From Actinomadura darangshiensis (lineage in GTDB: Bacteria > Actinomycetota > Actinomycetes > Streptosporangiales > Streptosporangiaceae), in contig NZ_SMKY01000070.1 of assembly GCF_004349235.1 (NCBI RefSeq), forward strand, positions 1-35,166: a stretch of 35,166 bases of DNA, given 5' to 3'. The position numbers and the translations under genes were made by a program. Under the pieces are notes generated by a model, which saw only the letters and a list, made by a program, of their open reading frames with translations, did not search any database and was not told where the DNA came from. Shown piece after piece: positions 8,934 through 16,247 of this stretch; positions within the stretch are counted from its first letter, which is position 1; every line of letters starts with the position of its first letter.

Positions 8934-10408
8934 GCGGACACCTCCTCGCGGGGGGCGGGCTCGTCCTGTGCCTTGGGTGCCTCCTCGGGCGGTCTGGGCG
9001 GTGGTATCAGCGCCAGACCGAGCGCCACGCACGCGAACGGGACGGCGGGAAGGACGTACCGGTAGTCGAAGTCGGCGGTCGCGGCGGGGATCACGAGCAG
9101 CGCCAGGCTCGTCCCCCACGGGAGGAGGGCACCGGTCGCCCAGTGCCGGACGGGACGCCTCAGCCAGTGCCCCGGCCGCACATGCACGAACGCCCCGGCG
9201 AGGCCGCCCAGCAGCAGCACGCCGAGGATCGTGCCCGGCATGACCACATGATCCTGGTAGGCGAGGACCTGCCCCGCCCACGGCCGGACGACCCTGGTCT
9301 CGCCGTCATCGCCGTACTGCCGCGCGGCCTTCGCCTGCTTGTCGCTCCACGCCTCACCCTGCGGGAAGTCGTACTGCAACCACGTCCACGGCGTGGGGTA
9401 CGGCTGGCGGTGCCACGTGAACGCCTTCAGCGTGTCCTCGACGACGACCTGACCGTAGTCGACGGGCTGCGCCTTGATCGCCGCCCACGCGAACTCGCCG
9501 GCGAGCCGGTTGCCCTGGTCGCCGTAGACCCAGCCGGGGATGTCGCGGAACGGGGAGTCGGGCGTCCACATGACGGAGAACGACTTGGAGATCCGCGGAT
9601 CGCTCTGCCTGGGGCACATGACCGCCAGCTCGGGGCGCGGCTTGATGACCCGGCAGTCGGCGAACGCGGCGGTGCGCCCGTACAGGAAGACCTGGTCGGC
9701 CTTGGCGAACTTGTACTCCCCGTACTCCGCGTGGAACCAGAACATGTAGCCGACGACCGGCAGGACGAACGCGACCGCCGTCGCGGCGCAGGCCCGCCAT
9801 CCCGCCTTCCTGATCAGCATCGCGACGAGGATGAGCGCGATCAGCGGCAGCCCGGCCGTCCTCGTGAGCGCCGCCGCGGCCGCGAACACCCCGGCCAGGG
9901 CGGCCAGCCACCATGTCGTCCGGCGCCGCCACAGCACCGCCGCCACCGCCGCGAGCAGCAGGAACGCGAACAGCGAGTCCGACATGAGCATGTGCTCAAG
10001 GGCGACCTGGTGCACGGGGATCAGCACGGGCACGGTCAGCAGCGCCGCGACCACACCGGCGATCCATGGGCGCAGGACCCGTCCGGCGCGCCACACCAGC
10101 ACGTACACCAGGACACCGGTGAGAATGCCGATCACGTGCTGCACGGACACCATCACCGTGAAGCTGTGGAACGGTTTGATCAGCCACAGCAGGATCGGGT
10201 ACCCGCTCGGGCGCGTCTCGTCCGGCCGCAGCCTGACCGCGGCCTCCAGATAGCCCGGCGAGTCACCGAACCACAGGGGCGCCGGATAGCCCAGGACAGC
10301 GACGACCCGGATCCAGACCGCCACCGCGAGCACCCCGGAGAACGGCAGATGAGGCAGGACGCTACGGACACGCACCCTGCTGGCCGTACCCGCCCCGATG
10401 ATCGACAT
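8930..10408 (-). CDS. Multi-pass membrane glycosyltransferase, GT39/ArnT-like
   Basis: 492 residues with about 10-12 hydrophobic helices. After the first helix comes WFGDSPGYLEAA, matching the acidic first extracytoplasmic loop of polyprenol-phosphate-sugar-dependent GT-C enzymes. A second loop holds RPSGYPILLWL. Long extracytoplasmic stretches with Trp/Tyr/Cys follow (around VFLYGRTAAFADCRVI). The C-terminus is a short charged cytosolic tail (PPPRPPEEAPKAQDEP). It would transfer a sugar from a lipid-phosphate carrier to a wall polymer or protein outside the membrane. It is transcribed away from the CDP-alcohol phosphotransferase at 10501. The ATG at 10408 has no clear Shine-Dalgarno, so a start within the first 15 codons (GTG runs) is possible. 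The exact substrate is unknown. Confidence 0.82.
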   Translation of the reverse strand: MSIIGAGTASRVRVRSVLPHLPFSGVLAVAVWIRVVAVLGYPAPLWFGDSPGYLEAAVRLRPDETRPSGYPILLWLIKPFHSFTVMVSVQHVIGILTGVLVYVLVWRAGRVLRPWIAGVVAALLTVPVLIPVHQVALEHMLMSDSLFAFLLLAAVAAVLWRRRTTWWLAALAGVFAAAAALTRTAGLPLIALILVAMLIRKAGWRACAATAVAFVLPVVGYMFWFHAEYGEYKFAKADQVFLYGRTAAFADCRVIKPRPELAVMCPRQSDPRISKSFSVMWTPDSPFRDIPGWVYGDQGNRLAGEFAWAAIKAQPVDYGQVVVEDTLKAFTWHRQPYPTPWTWLQYDFPQGEAWSDKQAKAARQYGDDGETRVVRPWAGQVLAYQDHVVMPGTILGVLLLGGLAGAFVHVRPGHWLRRPVRHWATGALLPWGTSLALLVIPAATADFDYRYVLPAVPFACVALGLALIPPPRPPEEAPKAQDEPAPREEVSA

Positions 10409-10424
10409 GTGACCGGACGATCAC
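10409..10424. promoter_or_regulatory. Candidate operator, imperfect palindrome in divergent promoter
   Basis: GTGACCGGACGATCAC has GTGA/TCAC half-sites 8 bases apart. It sits directly against the ATG of the leftward membrane gene and 77 bp before the rightward CDP-alcohol phosphotransferase. A near copy (14 of 16 identical) lies at 32139-32154 in the other large divergent promoter region. Regulator unknown. Confidence 0.3.
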
Positions 10425-10463
10425 GGATCGGAGACATTGCCGAGACCGGAACCGGACAGCCGA

Positions 10464-10469
10464 TAACAT
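10464..10469 (+). promoter_or_regulatory. Putative -10 element before the CDP-alcohol phosphotransferase
   Basis: TAACAT matches the actinobacterial TAnnnT pattern. Transcription starting about 7 bases later would give a leader of roughly 25 nt holding the GAAAGGA ribosome site before ATG 10501. No convincing -35 hexamer is visible. Confidence 0.3.
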
Positions 10470-10500
10470 CGGTCCCGCCCTGCACACTGAAAGGAACCCC

Positions 10501-11502
10501 ATGGCGAACTTCACGCTCGACGACGTTCGGCAACGGACGTACAAGGCGCGTGACGCCTGGTGGACCGTCCTGCTGGTCGATCCGCTCGCGTCCAGGCTGG
10601 TCCGCTTCACGGCCAACCGGACCCGGGTGACACCGAACCAGCTCACCGTCGCAGCCCTCGTCCTCGGCCTGGCCGCCGGCGCCTGCTTCGCCGTCGCGTC
10701 CTGGCCGTGGCTGCTCGCCGGCGCGCTCCTGTACCACCTGTCGTTCACCCTCGACTGCATGGACGGCAAGATCGCCCGCCTCAAGGGGACCGGCTCGGTC
10801 TTCGGCGCCTGGCTCGACTACATCTTCGACCGCGTCCGCGTCCTGGCCTGCGCGATCGCCCTGATGGCGGGCCAGTACGCCGCCACCGGCAACGTCGCCT
10901 ACATCTGGACGGCCCTCGCCGTCGTCTTCCTCGACATGCTCCGCTACATGGACGCGCTGGAGATCTACAAGGTCCGCTCCCAGATGCGCTCCACCCTGAA
11001 CGCGGCCCGCGAGGAGGCCGACTCCCTCGAACTGGCCGCCCGCCGCGCCAACGGCGACCTCACCGACGCCGACGAGGAGCTCCGCTCCGCCGAGGCCCTC
11101 ACCGAGGACCCCGAGATGGAGGATCGCGTCGTCGGCGACGACCCGTCCAACGCGGCCCTCCAGCAGGGCTTCAACCAGCGCTTCCCCTGGTACGCCCGCA
11201 TCCGCAACGTCCTCATGGCGGGCCGCATCCGCCCCCACCTGATCAGCGGCATCGAGTTCCAGATGGGCGTCTTCATCGTCGCCCCCGTCGCCGCCGCCAT
11301 CGTCTCCGGCGCCATCATCCCCGTGGTGGCCGTCAGCGGCGCCGGCCTGCTGGCCTTCGAGTTCGTCATCATCTACAAGTTCTGGCTCTCCAGCCGCGAC
11401 TACAGCCGCAGCCTCGCCAAGCTCAACGCCAAGATCGAAACCCACCGCGCCGACCTCCCCACCGAGTACACCGAGCTGGCCGTCGGCACCAGCTCCGGCT
11501 GA
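10501..11502 (+). CDS. CDP-alcohol phosphotransferase, canonical motif
   Basis: 333-residue membrane enzyme of the CDP-OH-P family, which displaces CMP from a CDP-activated alcohol using a second alcohol. The full signature D-x2-D-G-x2-A-R-x8-G-x3-D-x3-D is present: D85, D88-G89, A92-R93, G102, D106, D110. About six hydrophobic segments surround it, with a charged insert (about 160-235, rich in Asp/Glu/Arg) between the third and later helices that is unusual for PgsA-like members. ATG is preceded by GAAAGGAACCCC. The family includes phosphatidylglycerol-phosphate, phosphatidylinositol-phosphate and di-inositol-phosphate synthases. In this setting it may attach a polyol phosphate to a lipid or sugar acceptor (inference). 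It contrasts with the second family member at 29106-29972, which lacks the last Asp. Confidence 0.88.
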   Translation: MANFTLDDVRQRTYKARDAWWTVLLVDPLASRLVRFTANRTRVTPNQLTVAALVLGLAAGACFAVASWPWLLAGALLYHLSFTLDCMDGKIARLKGTGSVFGAWLDYIFDRVRVLACAIALMAGQYAATGNVAYIWTALAVVFLDMLRYMDALEIYKVRSQMRSTLNAAREEADSLELAARRANGDLTDADEELRSAEALTEDPEMEDRVVGDDPSNAALQQGFNQRFPWYARIRNVLMAGRIRPHLISGIEFQMGVFIVAPVAAAIVSGAIIPVVAVSGAGLLAFEFVIIYKFWLSSRDYSRSLAKLNAKIETHRADLPTEYTELAVGTSSG

Positions 11503-11518
11503 CTGGGAGGATCGGAGG

Positions 11519-11524
11519 TAGGAT
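11519..11524 (+). promoter_or_regulatory. Putative -10 for the toxin-antitoxin pair (near-leaderless)
   Basis: TAGGAT lies 7 bases before the antitoxin ATG at 11532, the spacing seen for leaderless actinobacterial transcripts. GGAGG at 11514-11518 is a rather distant ribosome site (13 bases). No clear -35. Confidence 0.3.
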
Positions 11525-11531
11525 AAAGAGC

Positions 11532-11795
11532 ATGAGTGACCCTACCGGCAAGTACTCGATCACCATGCCGCGCGATATCGCCGAGGCGGCCAAGGCGCGC
11601 AGCGGCACCTCCGGCCTGTCCGCCTACGTCGCAGCCGCCGTCGCCCGCCAGATCGAACGCGACAACCTGAACGAACTCGTGGCCGTCGCCGAGGCCGAGC
11701 ACGGCCCCATCACGGACGAGGAGATCCAGGCGCTGCGCGACCAACTCCACCAGGCGCGCAAGGAACAGGCCCGGAGCGGGGCTGACGCCGCGTGA
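11532..11795 (+). CDS. Antitoxin-like small DNA-binding protein
   Basis: 87 residues. The N-terminus (SDPTGKYSITMPRDIAEAAKARSG) has the short beta strand then helix layout of ribbon-helix-helix antitoxins. A second helix follows (SAYVAAAVARQIERDNL), then a charged helical tail (EIQALRDQLHQARKEQA) that would wrap the toxin. The stop overlaps the PIN-domain gene start by 4 bp (GTGA), the usual VapB-VapC order. Such antitoxins neutralise the partner RNase and repress their own promoter; autoregulation here is inferred. Family assignment rests on size, fold pattern and partner. Confidence 0.75.
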   Translation: MSDPTGKYSITMPRDIAEAAKARSGTSGLSAYVAAAVARQIERDNLNELVAVAEAEHGPITDEEIQALRDQLHQARKEQARSGADAA

Positions 11796-12205
11796 CACGC
11801 TCTCCGGCCGTGCCGGGCGGCAGCCTCGTCCTCGACAGCGAGGGCCTGGCCAAGTCCGTCCTGCGTGACCGCAACGTCACCGGCTGGCTCGCATTGGCCC
11901 GCGCCGACGACCTGCGCGTGCTCACCTCCGCGGCCACCCTCGTGGAGGTCGTCCACCCCCGCATCAACCGCCCGGCTCTGAACTGGACGCTCGCCCGCCT
12001 CGTCATCGAGCCGGTCACCGAGCAAGTCGCCCGCCAAGCCGCCGCATTGCTCGCGAACGCGGGCCTGCACGGCCACAAGCACGCCATCGACGCCATGCTC
12101 AGCGCCACCGCCCTCGCCGCTCCCGGACCGGTGACGGTCCTCACCTCGGACCCCGACGACCTGAAAGCCCTGTGCGACGGAAACGTCACCATCATCAAAA
12201 TCTGA
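11792..12205 (+). CDS. PIN-domain ribonuclease toxin (VapC-like)
   Basis: 137 residues. PIN-domain acidic residues are in order: D15 (SLVLDSEGLAK), E52 (ATLVEVVHP), D100 (HKHAIDAMLSATA), D120 (LTSDPDDL). Together they bind Mg2+/Mn2+ for RNA cleavage, so the toxin looks intact. GTG start overlaps the antitoxin stop. The C-terminus ends NVTIIKI, a typical last strand. The pair sits between a CDP-alcohol phosphotransferase and a convergent glycosyltransferase operon. It is unrelated to glycan synthesis and was probably gained separately (inference). The RNA target cannot be predicted. Confidence 0.85.
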   Translation: MTRSPAVPGGSLVLDSEGLAKSVLRDRNVTGWLALARADDLRVLTSAATLVEVVHPRINRPALNWTLARLVIEPVTEQVARQAAALLANAGLHGHKHAIDAMLSATALAAPGPVTVLTSDPDDLKALCDGNVTIIKI

Positions 12206-12208
12206 TAT

Positions 12209-12220
12209 GCCCCTCTGGGC
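12209..12220. terminator. Weak hairpin between convergent genes
   Basis: GCCC-CTCT-GGGC (extendable by one T-A pair) lies in the 25-bp gap between the PIN gene and the convergent glycosyltransferase gene. It is short and lacks a U-tract, so it is only a possible bidirectional terminator. Confidence 0.25.
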
Positions 12221-12230
12221 AGCGTCCGGC

Positions 12231-14390
12231 CTAGGGGGTGAGGAGGTCTGTCCATTGGTGGCAGATCTTTTCTAGGGCGTAGGCCGTTTTCAGTTGGGTG
12301 CGGGCTTGGGCGGCTTCGGATTGCCAGCGGTTCTGGGAGACCGTTGTGGCGATCGCGGTGGCCATGGCCGACGGGGTCTCGTGGATCCAGTGGGGGTCGT
12401 AGATCGTGTCTGCGCCCGGCCAGGGGAGCAGGGCCGGGACGGCGCCGGAGGCCATGCCTTCGGCGGGGGCCAGGTGGAAGCTCTCGTCGTCGCTGGTGGA
12501 GAGGACGAAGCCTATGCGGCGTAGCCAGGAGGCAACGTCGCGGCCGTAGGAGTCGAAGACCACGCCGCCGGAGAGGTGGCGGGAGCGGCGGATGCGGCGG
12601 AAGACCTTTTCGAAGTGGGCCCGTTCCTCGTCCTTCTGCCAGATCCACCAGTACTCCCAGGGGAGCTTGGACTTGACGAAGAGGGTGAAGCGAGGGTCGT
12701 CGCGGCGTAGTTCTTCGACTACGTCCAGCGCCAGGTCCAGGCGTTTGCGGGACGGGGCTATGCCGATCATTCCCAGGTGGTGTTCTGCGCCCGGGAGCTT
12801 GGCGCGGTCCAGCTGCGAGTCGTCCACCCAGTTCGGGATCGTCGTCACCTTGGAGGACGGCCAGCCTGTGATCTCGCGGGTGAGGGTGTTGTAGTGCGGG
12901 CTCACGCAGATGACCTGGTCGATCGTGTCGATGTCCAGTTGCTTCGGCCAGGACGCGTAGAGCTCGAAGCGGTGGAGGCGGACCACGAGGCGCTGGTCCG
13001 GACGCTTGCGCTTGGAGTACCAGAGGGCGTTCGGGCCGCACCATTCGCAGATGATGACGTCCGCCCAGTCGACCAGGGCCTGGCTCTTCTCCTCGTCGTG
13101 GGCCTTGAGCGCGGGCCAGTGGTCTACCTGGACCTCCATGTCCGGGCGGGAGCGGAGGTAGTCGAGGAGGCGGGTGAAGAATTTCAGGTCGTGGCCTGCT
13201 ACGCCGACTCGCAGGCGGCGGTTCTTGACCGCCAGGACTTTGTCGGACGGCTCTGGGAAGGTCTGAGCCAGGTATTTGCGGAGGCGGCCGGCGGCGGCCT
13301 CCAGGGTGAAGTCGGATGCGGCCGTGCGGCAGCGGTCGGCGGCGAGGGTGAAGACGTCCGGGTTCTTGCCAATGAGGGTCAGGGAGTCGAGGACATCGTC
13401 TTCGGTGGCGGCGAAGAGGGGGTAGTCGGCGCCCAGGAGCCGTTCGTGCATGGGGGTGCGGTTCAGGACGACCGGGACGCCCAGCGTCCCGCATTCCAGG
13501 ACCTTGGTGGACAGTTCCAGGCTCGTGTCCATGGACGCGTCGCGCCAGGAGAGGCCCACGTCGCCGGCGGCGGTCAGGCGCATCGCTTCGGCGCGCGGGT
13601 GGCCGCCGTGCCAGATGACGCCCTCGGCCGTTTCCAGTGCCGTTCGCATCCGGGGCGAGAAGCCCGGATCGGACGGGTCGTCGTGGATCTTGTCGCCGAC
13701 CATGTGGAGTTCGGCGTCCACGCCGCGCATGGAGAGCAGGCGCGGGAGGGACGTCATTTCGTAGGTGTTCCAGCGCGGCGCGAACTTGCCCGTGTAGACG
13801 AGGCGGAGCGGGCCGTCCGGAGGGCCGGCCGGGCGGGGAGACAGGCCGTCGGGGAGCACCACGACCGGCGGGAACAGGACGCTCTTGCCGGCCGTGGCCG
13901 GGACGGCGTTCTCCAGGAAGCCGCGCAGTTCTTCGGTCTGGCACAGGAGGACGCGGGAGGCGTCCGCGATCCGGCGCAGCTCGGCCTTGGCGGCCGTGTC
14001 GAACTCGGCGGCCGACTGGGGGACATCGGTCAGGTACGTCCAGAGGCGTCCGGCCAGGGGGCCCGCGGCGAGCTTGGCGGCGAGGCGGCGGCCCCGGACG
14101 ACGATCAGGTCGTGCGGGCTCTCCTCGTCGACGCGGGCGAGGATCGCGGCGGCCTGCTTCGGCGCCATGGAGGTGTCGGCCAGGCCCTCGTCGTGCGGGC
14201 TGCGGACGGTGACGCCGGGCAGGGCGCGCAGCGGATCGACGAGCCGGCCCGTCCGGACCGGGGCCTTCAGGACCAGGGTCACCTCGCAGCCGGCGCGGGC
14301 CAGGGCCTGGACCATGCCCTGGGCCCAGATCGCCGATCCGTCGATCATGTTGAGGTCGACGTCGCCGTAGACGAGGGCTCGTGGTCGCAC
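12231..14390 (-). CDS. Two-module glycosyltransferase (tandem GT4-like)
   Basis: About 719 residues, nearly twice a normal GT4. Module 1 (about 1-375) opens RALVYGDVDLNMIDGSA and contains LVYTGKFAPRWNT and an E-x7-E-like donor loop, LELSTKVLECGTLGVPVVL. Module 2 (about 385-719) opens RLRVGVAGHDLKFFTRLLDYL and has WADVIICEWCGPNA, IPNWVDD, GMIGIAPSRKRLDLALD and DDESFHLAPAEGMASGAVPALLP. Both modules look complete, so the protein may add two sugars in succession. GTG at 14390 is chosen because GAAAGGAA lies 5 bases upstream. It is third in a leftward unit after UDP-GlcNAc 2-epimerase and a coiled-coil protein. ManNAc or ManNAcA derivatives are plausible donors (inference). Module 1's acidic pair is less canonical than module 2's. 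Confidence 0.82.
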   Translation of the reverse strand: MRPRALVYGDVDLNMIDGSAIWAQGMVQALARAGCEVTLVLKAPVRTGRLVDPLRALPGVTVRSPHDEGLADTSMAPKQAAAILARVDEESPHDLIVVRGRRLAAKLAAGPLAGRLWTYLTDVPQSAAEFDTAAKAELRRIADASRVLLCQTEELRGFLENAVPATAGKSVLFPPVVVLPDGLSPRPAGPPDGPLRLVYTGKFAPRWNTYEMTSLPRLLSMRGVDAELHMVGDKIHDDPSDPGFSPRMRTALETAEGVIWHGGHPRAEAMRLTAAGDVGLSWRDASMDTSLELSTKVLECGTLGVPVVLNRTPMHERLLGADYPLFAATEDDVLDSLTLIGKNPDVFTLAADRCRTAASDFTLEAAAGRLRKYLAQTFPEPSDKVLAVKNRRLRVGVAGHDLKFFTRLLDYLRSRPDMEVQVDHWPALKAHDEEKSQALVDWADVIICEWCGPNALWYSKRKRPDQRLVVRLHRFELYASWPKQLDIDTIDQVICVSPHYNTLTREITGWPSSKVTTIPNWVDDSQLDRAKLPGAEHHLGMIGIAPSRKRLDLALDVVEELRRDDPRFTLFVKSKLPWEYWWIWQKDEERAHFEKVFRRIRRSRHLSGGVVFDSYGRDVASWLRRIGFVLSTSDDESFHLAPAEGMASGAVPALLPWPGADTIYDPHWIHETPSAMATAIATTVSQNRWQSEAAQARTQLKTAYALEKICHQWTDLLTP

Positions 14391-14401
14391 GGTGGTTCCT
14401 T

Positions 14402-15130
14402 TCAACGGACTGCGTTCCGTGTGAGGGGACGACCCCCCACACCCCCCGGCAACCGCCCCGGTTCTAGGAGCTCGGCGAGCCGGCCTGGCGCGGTGGCGGT
14501 CGCGTCCCAGGGCAGGGACGCCAGGGTGGCGGGCGGCGCCTCGCCCCACAGGACGAGCGGGAGCGATCGGGCGGCGGCGATCCGGCGGATCTCGTGCAGC
14601 GCCAGGTCGCGGTCGTACATGCCAGGAACGCCCAGGTATGCCCAGGGGCTGCCGGGTTCGCCGGCCGCCGCGTCCACCACGAGCATGTCCACGTCGGCCG
14701 ATTCGAGGGCGATCGCGGCGTCGTGCGGGTACAGCGGGACGACCTTGGCGTGCTCGGCCAGTGCCGACGCCGTGTGCGGGGCGAGCACGCCCGCGATGAT
14801 CAGGTCGTCGCAGGGGCCCGCGACGAGCAGGCGGTTCTCCGGACGGTCGATCCGGTCGGGCTCGACGCCTCCGCCCCCGGACGACCCGGGCGCGGATGCG
14901 GGAGCGTTCCGTTTGCGCCAGAGCCGGTACAGCTCGCGGGGCAGCCTCTTGCCGCGCTTGGGGTTGCGCGCGGCGCCCGCGACCAGCCGCCCGAACTGGA
15001 CGGCCGTCGACCGCTCCAGCGCGGCGAGCCGCTTCTCCATCTCGTCGAGGCGCGCCTCGCGCTCCCGCAGCGTGGACTTGAGCCGTCCGAGCTGCTGGTA
15101 CGCCCTGGCGTTCTGCTCCTCGTCAGTCAC
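14402..15130 (-). CDS. Coiled-coil protein of unknown function in glycan operon
   Basis: 242 residues, not a family I recognise. Residues 1-45 form a heptad-like charged coiled coil (QQLGRLKSTLREREARLDEM). A basic segment follows (about 57-75, NPKRGKRLPRELYRLWRKRN), then a Gly/Pro/Ser linker. The C-terminal alpha/beta part (about 95-225: RLLVAGPCDDLIIAGVL, DVDMLVVDAAAG, PLVLWGEAPP) looks like half of a GT-B Rossmann fold without a donor site. The GTG start overlaps the epimerase stop by 8 bp, and the two-module glycosyltransferase follows after 11 bp, so the three are co-translated. A partner or tether for that glycosyltransferase is a reasonable but unproven role. Confidence 0.7.
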   Translation of the reverse strand: MTDEEQNARAYQQLGRLKSTLREREARLDEMEKRLAALERSTAVQFGRLVAGAARNPKRGKRLPRELYRLWRKRNAPASAPGSSGGGGVEPDRIDRPENRLLVAGPCDDLIIAGVLAPHTASALAEHAKVVPLYPHDAAIALESADVDMLVVDAAAGEPGSPWAYLGVPGMYDRDLALHEIRRIAAARSLPLVLWGEAPPATLASLPWDATATAPGRLAELLEPGRLPGGVGGRPLTRNAVR

Positions 15131-16223
15131 CGAGATACTCCATGATCACTTCTGCGATGCGGGGGCCGGCGTGGCCGTCCCACAGCGGCGGCTTGCGGTC
15201 GGCGGAGCGTCCGCCGGACTCCAGGCATTTACGCGCGGCGGGCACCAATTCCTCGAAGGTGACGAGCCGGTTCGTGCCGTGCGTGATGGTGATCGGCCGT
15301 TCGGTGTTCGGACGGACGGTCAGGCACGGCACGCCGAGGATCGTCGTCTCCTCCTGGAGGCCCCCCGAGTCCGTCACGACCGCCGCCGCGCCCCGCACGG
15401 CCGCGATGAAGTCGATGTATCCGAGCGGCTCCAAGATATGCACCCCGGAGTGGTCGGCCAGGCCGGCGGCGAGGAGGTTCGCCCGGCCGCGCGGGTGGAC
15501 GGGAATGACCAGGTCGGCGAGGTCGGCGACGCCGTGCAGGTGCCGGACGAGCGCCGCCGCCGTCTCCGGGACGTCCACGTTGGCGGGACGGTGCATGGTC
15601 GCGAGGACGTACCGGTCCGGCAGCCCGTGGGCGGCGCGCACCGCGGCCGTGTCGAACGTGTCCAGGTTCGCCAGCAGCGTGTCGATCATCGGGTTGCCGA
15701 CCAGGTGCGCCCGGGACACCGGGACGCCCTCGGCGGCCAGGTGCCCGATCCCCTCCGGGCTCGTGACCAGGCACAGCGCGGACAGCTGGTCGGTGATCCG
15801 GCGGTTCACCTCCTCCGGCATGGTCATGTCGAAGCTGCGCAGCCCCGCCTCCACATGGGCGACCGGGATGTGCAGCTTGGCCGCGACGAGGGCGGCGGCG
15901 ATCGTCGAGTTCACGTCGCCGTACACGATGACCAGTGCGGGTGAACGGCTCGTGAACTCCCGCTCCAGGCCGATCATGAGCGCGGCGGTCTGCTCGGCGT
16001 GCCCGCCCGAGCCGACGCCGAGGTTCACGTCGGGCTCCGGGAGCCCCAGTTCGTCGAAGAAGACCTCCGACATCCGGGCGTCGTAGTGCTGTCCGGTGTG
16101 GATGACCGCCTGCCCCGCGCCGGCGGTGCGCAGCGCCGAGATGACCGGCGCGGCCTTGACGAAGTTCGGCCGCGCCCCGAGGACGTGCACGATGGGTGCC
16201 AACAGGATTTCCCTTCTGTTCAT
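15123..16223 (-). CDS. wecB: UDP-N-acetylglucosamine 2-epimerase (non-hydrolysing)
   Basis: 366 residues, the usual size. It interconverts UDP-GlcNAc and UDP-ManNAc. Signatures: VHVLGARPNFVKAAPV, HTGQHYD, YGDVNSTIAAAL, HVEAGLRSFD, MPEEVNRRITD, LATMHRPANVD, EPLGYIDF, TDSGGLQEETTILGVPCLTVR. The acidic and His residues matching E. coli WecB D95, E117, E131 and H213 are all in these blocks. ATG 16223 is used; TTG 16202 (second-best) has GAAGGGA upstream and would start MAPIVHVLG. It heads a leftward three-gene unit. The matching UDP-sugar dehydrogenase lies in the divergent unit (17710), so together they would make UDP-ManNAcA for a wall glycan. Confidence 0.93.
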   Translation of the reverse strand: MNRREILLAPIVHVLGARPNFVKAAPVISALRTAGAGQAVIHTGQHYDARMSEVFFDELGLPEPDVNLGVGSGGHAEQTAALMIGLEREFTSRSPALVIVYGDVNSTIAAALVAAKLHIPVAHVEAGLRSFDMTMPEEVNRRITDQLSALCLVTSPEGIGHLAAEGVPVSRAHLVGNPMIDTLLANLDTFDTAAVRAAHGLPDRYVLATMHRPANVDVPETAAALVRHLHGVADLADLVIPVHPRGRANLLAAGLADHSGVHILEPLGYIDFIAAVRGAAAVVTDSGGLQEETTILGVPCLTVRPNTERPITITHGTNRLVTFEELVPAARKCLESGGRSADRKPPLWDGHAGPRIAEVIMEYLGD

Positions 16224-16233
16224 CGGGGTTGCC

Positions 16234-16239
16234 TAACGT
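16234..16239 (+). promoter_or_regulatory. Putative -10 in a 24-bp divergent gap
   Basis: TAACGT lies 8 bases before GTG 16248, which lacks a Shine-Dalgarno, suggesting a leaderless transcript. The gap to the divergent epimerase gene is only 24 bp, so the promoters of the two units must overlap each other's coding ends. Confidence 0.3.
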
Positions 16240-16247
16240 TCGGCCTT

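Noticed and set aside
10409..10424. CRP/GlxR site from the GTGA...TCAC half-sites
   Set aside because: CRP-type sites have a 6-base centre (TGTGA-N6-TCACA); here the centre is 8 bases in both copies.
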